Shown here one piece after another: positions 59,562 to 64,000 of a stretch of 64,000 bases of DNA (the stretch's first letter is position 1; each line of letters starts with the position of its first letter). The position numbers and the translations under genes are program-made. Origin of the DNA: Phycisphaerales bacterium (GTDB lineage Bacteria; Planctomycetota; Phycisphaerae; Phycisphaerales; UBA1924). Below the pieces are notes generated by a model that was given only the letters and a program-made list of their open reading frames with translations, was not told where the DNA came from and did no database searches. Location: contig DASPKU010000023.1 in assembly GCA_035627955.1 (NCBI GenBank), positions 1-64,000 on the forward strand, written 5' to 3'.

Positions 59562-60980
59562 TCAGCGGACCTCCGACAGCTCCTCACTCCTCGGCGCGGC
59601 GGTGGTGGTTGCATGTGGTGCGGACCGGGCCAGCTGGCCCTCGGTCCCCGCCAGGGCGACCGCGACCGCCGCGTCGCCGGTTACGTTCACCACCGTCCGG
59701 CACATGTCCAGAACGCGGTCCACCGCCAGGATCATCGCGATGCCCCCGTCGGGGATTCCCTGCGACCGCAGCACGATGACCAGCATCACCATGCCACCCG
59801 AGGGGATGCCGGGAGAGCCGATCGCGGCGAACACGGCCGTGAACACCAGCGCCGCCTGCGCCGCGAGCGACAGGTCCCTGCCGTAGAACTGGGCGAGGAA
59901 CACGGTAGCGACCGCCTGCATCAGGGCGGTGCCGTCCATGTTGATCTTGGCCCCCATGGCGCACACAAAGCTCGTGATGTCGCGCGCGACGCCGAGCTTG
60001 TCGCGCACGGCCTCGATTGTCACCGGCAGCGTGGCGGCCGAGCTTGACGAGCTGAACGCCACCATCTGCACCTGGGCAATGCCGCGGAAGAAGGTCCGCA
60101 GCGGCATGGGGCTGAACGTCTTCACCACGCCCGGGTAGATGATGAACTGGATGATCGCCAGCCCCAGCAGCACCGTGCCGCAGTACGCGCCCAGCGACGC
60201 CAGCACGCCGAACCCCAGGTTCGCCACGATCGGCACGATGAGGCAGAACACGCCGATGGGCGCGACCCTCATGATCCCGCGGACGATCATGATGAACGCC
60301 TCGTTGAGCCCCTCCACCACGCGGATCACGGGACGTGAGGTATCGCCCGGCAGCAGCGACAGGGCGATGCCCAGCAGCAGCGCCAGCACCACGATCTGGA
60401 GCATGTCGCCCCGCGCGAGCGAATCGAACGGGTTGGTGGGCATGATCTCGCGCACCAGCGTCCACGGGTCCGTGGTCTTCGACGCGTTGAGGACATTGCT
60501 CGTGGTCGTCTGCGTCTGCGCCGTCGTCGACGCGAGCAGCGCCCCCCGCGCCTCCTCGGAGATGAACCGCGACCCGCCCGGCTGGATCACGTTCACCAGC
60601 AGCAGCCCCACCACCACGCTCAGCACGGCCGTGCACGCGAAGATGCCGCCGGTCTTCGCCCCCAGCCTCCCCAGCTTCCGCGGGTCTCCCAGCGAGTTCA
60701 CCGCCAGGATCATCGCGAACAGGATGATGGGGGCGGCGATGAACTGGAGCGCCCGCTTGAAGAGGTCGCCGATCAGGCCCAGGAACTTTGTGATCGACGG
60801 GGCAACGCTGTTGACGCCCGAAACGAACGCGCCCGGCTCTGCGCCCGCCGCCGAGGCTTCCTTTGCTTCCACGGCCGCGTAGTTCAGCACCAGCCCCAGC
60901 GCGATGCCCAGGGCCAGGCCGATCAGGATCTTCCAGTGCAGGGCGAGCTTCACGCGCGGCTCCTCGGGCGAACAGTTCAC
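59562..60980 (-). CDS. Dicarboxylate/amino acid:cation symporter (DAACS family)
   Basis: The 472-residue polytopic transporter of the GltPh/DctA fold imports dicarboxylates or acidic amino acids with Na+ or H+. Visible are the hairpin HP1-like SSSAATLPVTIEAV, the unwound TM7 motif in GAKINMDGTALMQAV (NMDGT), HP2-like GIPSGGMVMLVIVLRSQGIP, and DRVLDMCRTVVNVTGDAAVA (TM8, Asp/Arg binding residues). A roughly 30-residue insert at about 143-172 (EEARGALLASTTAQTQTTTSN) lies in a loop. The GTG start overlaps the previous stop (GTGA). It converges with the ferritin-like gene after 8 bases. Confidence 0.92.
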   Translation of the reverse strand: MNCSPEEPRVKLALHWKILIGLALGIALGLVLNYAAVEAKEASAAGAEPGAFVSGVNSVAPSITKFLGLIGDLFKRALQFIAAPIILFAMILAVNSLGDPRKLGRLGAKTGGIFACTAVLSVVVGLLLVNVIQPGGSRFISEEARGALLASTTAQTQTTTSNVLNASKTTDPWTLVREIMPTNPFDSLARGDMLQIVVLALLLGIALSLLPGDTSRPVIRVVEGLNEAFIMIVRGIMRVAPIGVFCLIVPIVANLGFGVLASLGAYCGTVLLGLAIIQFIIYPGVVKTFSPMPLRTFFRGIAQVQMVAFSSSSSAATLPVTIEAVRDKLGVARDITSFVCAMGAKINMDGTALMQAVATVFLAQFYGRDLSLAAQAALVFTAVFAAIGSPGIPSGGMVMLVIVLRSQGIPDGGIAMILAVDRVLDMCRTVVNVTGDAAVAVALAGTEGQLARSAPHATTTAAPRSEELSEVR

Positions 60981-62470
60981 CGAACCCGGGACTTCGTCGA
61001 AGACTCCTCAGTCCCGGCGTCGGCTGACTTCCCCTCGTCCGCCGGCACCAGCCGCACGATCTTGTCCGGGCCGTTCAGCACAACGTACACAAACCCGTCC
61101 GGCCCGCACGTGACGCCGCGCACGCGCCCCATCCCGAACACGATCTCCTCGCGCTCGACCACCTTCCACGCGTCGCCGTCCTTGGCCACGCGGATGCGGT
61201 CGACGTTGTTGCCCGACAGCCCGCCCGCCAGCAGGTCCCCCTCCCACTGCTTGAAGGCCTTGCCGCTGCACACGTCCATGCCGCACGCCCCGATCGATGG
61301 CAGCCAGCGGTCCACCGGCATCTTGATGTTGAGAGCCGCGTGCTCCTCACCCGGGAACGGGCTCTTGAACGGCTGGTCGCTGTAGTTGATGCCGTACGAC
61401 ACCACCGGCCAGCCGTAGTTGCGGCCCTTCTCGATGATGTTCAGTTCATCGCCCCCCCGCGGCCCATGCTCGGTGTCCCACAGGTTTCCGTTGAGGTCGA
61501 ACACCAGCCCCTGCGGGTTGCGGTGGCCGTAGGACCAGACCGCCTCGTACACGCCCTCCTGCCCGACGAACGGGTTGTCCTTAGGGACGGTGCCGTCCTC
61601 GTGCAGGCGGTACACCTTGCCGTTGGGGCGCTTGAGGTCCTGCGAGCGCTCCGCGAGGCCGCGCTCGCCAATGCCGAAGAACACGTGCCCCTTCCGGTCG
61701 AACACGATCTGGCAGCCGAAGTGCACGCCCCCGCCCGAGTAGTCCTGCTCGCGGGCGCGGAAGATCGTCTCCTGCTCCGTCCACACGCTGTCCTTGATCC
61801 TGCCGCGCACGACCTGCGTCATGCCGTTCCGCCCCCCCGCCCCCAGCGGCTCGGAGAACGCCAGGTACACCCACCCGTTCTTCGCGTAGTCGTAGTGGAC
61901 GGTGACGTCCATCAGCCCGCCCTGCCCCTGGTCCCGCACCTCGGGCGTGCCTTTCAGCGGCTCGCTCAGCACGCCGTCCTTGAACGTCCGCAGCTTGCCG
62001 TTGCGCTCGGTGACCAGCATCGTGCCGTCGGGCAGGAAGTCCACCGCCCACGGCACCTCCACCCCGCTGCTGACGACCTGCTCGACCTTGTAGCTGGCCC
62101 GCTGCGTCTTGTAGACGCCCGCTTCCGGCCTTGGCTTGCCCACCTTCGCGCGCTGGTCCCGCGCCTGCAGCTCGCGGATGTGCACCACCAGCGACCAGAT
62201 CTGCGGATCGGTCATCGCCCCGCCGTAGGCCTCCATCCCGTTCTCGGGGCTGCCGTTCTTGATGATGTCGAAGAACGCCCGGTCGGTGTCCATCCCCCGC
62301 TTCTCGGGAATGAGCAGCGTGCGCGTGCCCGCACCGCCCCCCTCGCCCTTCTCGCCGTGGCACTTCATGCAGTTCTCTTCCCACAGGCGCGTGGCGGTCT
62401 GAGCCCGGGCAAGCGGGGCGCCCAGCACGAGGGAGGACGCAGCGATCAACAACGCGGCGGGGTGACGCAT
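60977..62470 (-). CDS. Exported cytochrome c - PQQ-type soluble aldose sugar dehydrogenase
   Basis: The 497-residue protein has a signal peptide (about 1-23), a small c-type cytochrome domain with heme motif CMKCH (Cys34, Cys37, His38) and the likely Met ligand in GMEAYGGAM. The beta-propeller of the GSDH/YliI family follows: VPWAVDFLPDGTMLVTERNGKL, GLMDVTVHYDYAKNG, YSYGHRNPQGLVFD-like and WDTEHGPRGGDELNII. It probably oxidises sugars in the periplasm and passes electrons to the fused heme. It is translationally coupled to the dicarboxylate carrier. PQQ binding is inferred from the family. Confidence 0.88.
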   Translation of the reverse strand: MRHPAALLIAASSLVLGAPLARAQTATRLWEENCMKCHGEKGEGGGAGTRTLLIPEKRGMDTDRAFFDIIKNGSPENGMEAYGGAMTDPQIWSLVVHIRELQARDQRAKVGKPRPEAGVYKTQRASYKVEQVVSSGVEVPWAVDFLPDGTMLVTERNGKLRTFKDGVLSEPLKGTPEVRDQGQGGLMDVTVHYDYAKNGWVYLAFSEPLGAGGRNGMTQVVRGRIKDSVWTEQETIFRAREQDYSGGGVHFGCQIVFDRKGHVFFGIGERGLAERSQDLKRPNGKVYRLHEDGTVPKDNPFVGQEGVYEAVWSYGHRNPQGLVFDLNGNLWDTEHGPRGGDELNIIEKGRNYGWPVVSYGINYSDQPFKSPFPGEEHAALNIKMPVDRWLPSIGACGMDVCSGKAFKQWEGDLLAGGLSGNNVDRIRVAKDGDAWKVVEREEIVFGMGRVRGVTCGPDGFVYVVLNGPDKIVRLVPADEGKSADAGTEESSTKSRVR

Positions 62471-62478
62471 AAGGGCGG

Positions 62479-62484
62479 ATTCTA
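62479..62484 (-). promoter_or_regulatory. -10-like hexamer for the sugar dehydrogenase-symporter operon
   Basis: TAGAAT on the minus strand ends 8 nt before ATG 62470. Confidence 0.45.
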
Positions 62485-62513
62485 ACGACAGCCGCTCCGT
62501 GCGGGGCCGGGCC

Positions 62514-62519
62514 TACCTT
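62514..62519 (+). promoter_or_regulatory. -10-like hexamer for the DUF4272 gene
   Basis: TACCTT ends 5 nt before ATG 62525. It is divergent from the box at 62479-62484. Confidence 0.4.
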
Positions 62520-62524
62520 GGGGC

Positions 62525-63187
62525 ATGGCCAAGCAGCCCGCCGCGAAGAAGATCCCCGAGGAGCGCAAGGCGGCATCCATCGCCCTGCTGAGCGAAAAGG
62601 GCGTGCCCGTTCTCGAGTCCCTCCCCACCATCGAGTCCGAGGACGAGGCCGGGCAGCGCTCCGAGGATGAGCTCCGCGCTCAAATTCTCGCTCTCTCGAT
62701 GGTCTGGCTCCGCGCCCACTTCGCCGCCACCGGCCGCCCGCACAAGGAGTTCCTCCGCGCGTTCGAGCCCCTCCGCGCCGACGCCGAAGAAGCCCTCGGC
62801 GACACCCAGCTCGCGTTCATCGACGACCCCCGCCCCAGCGACGAAGACACCACCGACGCCCTCTGGACGATCGAGGCCATCGCCGCTCTCCTCTGGGCCG
62901 GCGGGCTTCTCAAGAAGCTCGATTGGCCCACCACCCCCGCGGACCCCGCCGCCCTGGAGCCGCTTATCGAGGCCGCCATCGGCGGCGAGAAGCTCCACCT
63001 CCGCTCAACCTCGGACCTCCTCGACCAGGCGGACCTCTACTACCGCCTCCTGTGGGCCGTGGTGCAGAAGCAGGTGGACGGCCCCGCCTCCCCCATCAAC
63101 GGGTCGATCGTCTACGAACGCGCCCGCGCCTTCGGCTGGCTCACCCAGCCCGAGGTCGAGTGGGAGCGGGTGGACATGACCACATGA
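62525..63187 (+). CDS. DUF4272-family protein
   Basis: The 220-residue soluble protein has a basic N-terminus (MAKQPAAKKIPEERKAASIALL) and a helical body. The family motif is ALWTIEAIAALLWAGG, followed by LRSTSDLLDQADLYYRLLWAV (about 159-179) and NGSIVYERARAFGWL. The function of the family is unknown. It is short of GC-poor codons and fits its surroundings. It starts 55 bases from the divergent sugar dehydrogenase gene. Confidence 0.78.
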   Translation: MAKQPAAKKIPEERKAASIALLSEKGVPVLESLPTIESEDEAGQRSEDELRAQILALSMVWLRAHFAATGRPHKEFLRAFEPLRADAEEALGDTQLAFIDDPRPSDEDTTDALWTIEAIAALLWAGGLLKKLDWPTTPADPAALEPLIEAAIGGEKLHLRSTSDLLDQADLYYRLLWAVVQKQVDGPASPINGSIVYERARAFGWLTQPEVEWERVDMTT

Positions 63188-63240
63188 AAAGGCGTGCGAA
63201 TCCAGCACCCGCCCAGCCCGACAATTCACCGCCCCACTCC

Positions 63241-63246
63241 TAACAT
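63241..63246 (+). promoter_or_regulatory. -10-like hexamer for map (predicted leaderless)
   Basis: TAACAT ends 8 nt before ATG 63255. Confidence 0.45.
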
Positions 63247-63254
63247 CCGCCTCT

Positions 63255-64000
63255 ATGCCCCACCCGCCCCGTTTGTTGAACGCCGCGGAAGCCGACCTGG
63301 CTTACGCCTCGGCCCAGAAGGTGGTCGAGGTGCACCGCCGGCTCGCCGAGTGGCTGCACGAGGGCGTGACGCTGCCCGAGATCGACGGCTTCGTCGCCAA
63401 GCAGCTCGAAGACCTCGACTGCAAGTCCTGCTTCCTGGGCTACCGAACCGGCTCGCACGCCGCGTTCCCTAGTTACGCGTGCCTCAGTGTCAACGACTGC
63501 GTGGTCCACGGCACCGCCGGCTATTACACCGAGCCCGGCTCCAACCGGGCGAAGAAGCTCACCAAGGGCGACGTCGTCAAGATCGATATCGGCGTCAAGC
63601 ACCGCGGCTGGATCGGTGACGCCGCGTGGACCTACGTCTTCGGCCAGCCCACGCCGCAGGTCAAGAAGCTCTGCGACTCGGGCAAGGAATCGCTCCGCCG
63701 CGGCGTGCAGCAGCTCCGCCCCGGCAACTCGTACCTCGCCTTCGCCCGGGCCGTGCAGGGGCACGTCGAGGGCGAGTGCCGCTTCCACCTCATCCGCGGC
63801 CTCGGCGGGCACGGCTACGGCCAGACCCTGCACGCCCCGCCCTTCGTCTCCAACACCGTCCCCACCTACCCCGGCGAGTGGCCCGACGCCACCAGCCCCT
63901 GCCTCCCCGGCACGCTCGTTGCCGTGGAGCCCATGATCGCCATCGGCACGGGTATGACGACTCAGCGGCAGGGCCCCGGCCGCAAGACCGAGTGGCCGGT
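63255..64000 (+). CDS. map: Type I methionine aminopeptidase, 3'-truncated by the window
   Basis: Removes the initiator Met from new proteins. 248 residues are present before the window ends. The metal site is visible: VNDCVVHG, DVVKIDIGVKHRGWIGDAAWTY with the two Asp ligands, His in GLGGHGYGQTLHAPPFVSN, and Glu in LVAVEPM. The last Glu of the site and the C-terminus lie outside or at the edge. An N-terminal SH3-binding or zinc extension is absent. The start at 63255 (MPHPPRLLNAAEADLAYAS) follows a TAACAT box. Family length is about 250-260, so only a few residues should be missing. Confidence 0.93.
   Translation, partial: MPHPPRLLNAAEADLAYASAQKVVEVHRRLAEWLHEGVTLPEIDGFVAKQLEDLDCKSCFLGYRTGSHAAFPSYACLSVNDCVVHGTAGYYTEPGSNRAKKLTKGDVVKIDIGVKHRGWIGDAAWTYVFGQPTPQVKKLCDSGKESLRRGVQQLRPGNSYLAFARAVQGHVEGECRFHLIRGLGGHGYGQTLHAPPFVSNTVPTYPGEWPDATSPCLPGTLVAVEPMIAIGTGMTTQRQGPGRKTEWP

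Overview
The window is a dense, high-GC bacterial chromosome segment. It suggests a planctomycete of the class Phycisphaerae. That is an inference from gene content: prepilin leaders of the FTLIELLVVIAIV type, a CPTCGYNLRG zinc-ribbon membrane protein, DUF58, DUF4175-like and VWA membrane proteins, and a eukaryote-like UDP-sugar pyrophosphorylase. I see no rRNA, tRNA, CRISPR array, prophage or transposase. Short repeat elements are common and several have entered coding sequences.

Layout. 1-9.5 kb: a gene end, purQ, a zinc-ribbon membrane protein, UDP-sugar pyrophosphorylase (-), then rlmN, a YwaF-like membrane protein, a WecA/MraY-like lipid-phosphate transferase and an O-antigen-ligase-like polytopic protein. 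9.9-23.9 kb: fusA (EF-G), a clan-A glycoside hydrolase lipoprotein, a PGPGW protein, ygfZ, a DUF4259 protein, miaB, DUF58, a 3D-domain protein, htpX, plsC, cmk and a TIM-barrel protein. 24-36 kb: gcvH coupled to a MacB/LolD-type ABC exporter, a DUF899 thioredoxin-like protein, a very large DUF4175-like protein with a Gln/Ser/Gly minisatellite, and a double-VWA membrane protein. 36-48.6 kb: a methyltransferase, a glycine-zipper protein, a prepilin-like protein, gcvP, an M28 peptidase with PDZ, a second methyltransferase, nadB with a lipoprotein, and a ThiF/MoeB adenylyltransferase. 48.7-57.3 kb (mostly -): rpsL-rpsG, a two-gene nucleotidyltransferase module, a MazG-like protein, then a pilin/pseudopilin cluster with a SpoIIE-type phosphatase and an exported HEAT-repeat protein containing a degenerate receiver domain. 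57.6-64 kb: an HTH-receiver regulator, a ferritin-like protein with a Ser/Arg/Gly tail, a dicarboxylate symporter coupled to a cytochrome c/PQQ sugar dehydrogenase, a DUF4272 protein, and methionine aminopeptidase running off the end.

Most striking patterns. (1) At least 16 genes have a TANNNT hexamer ending 5-8 nt before the start codon and no Shine-Dalgarno, which predicts widespread leaderless transcription. Other genes have a normal leader with GGAG-type ribosome sites. (2) A small element with TGGGTACCCCG terminal inverted repeats sits in frame inside rlmN, fills the gap between miaB and DUF58, and leaves a solo end beside the ThiF gene. (3) A palindrome family with a GAAGAC core shows paired changes in its two arms. 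(4) Genes within operons are often coupled by 4-nt GTGA or ATGA overlaps.
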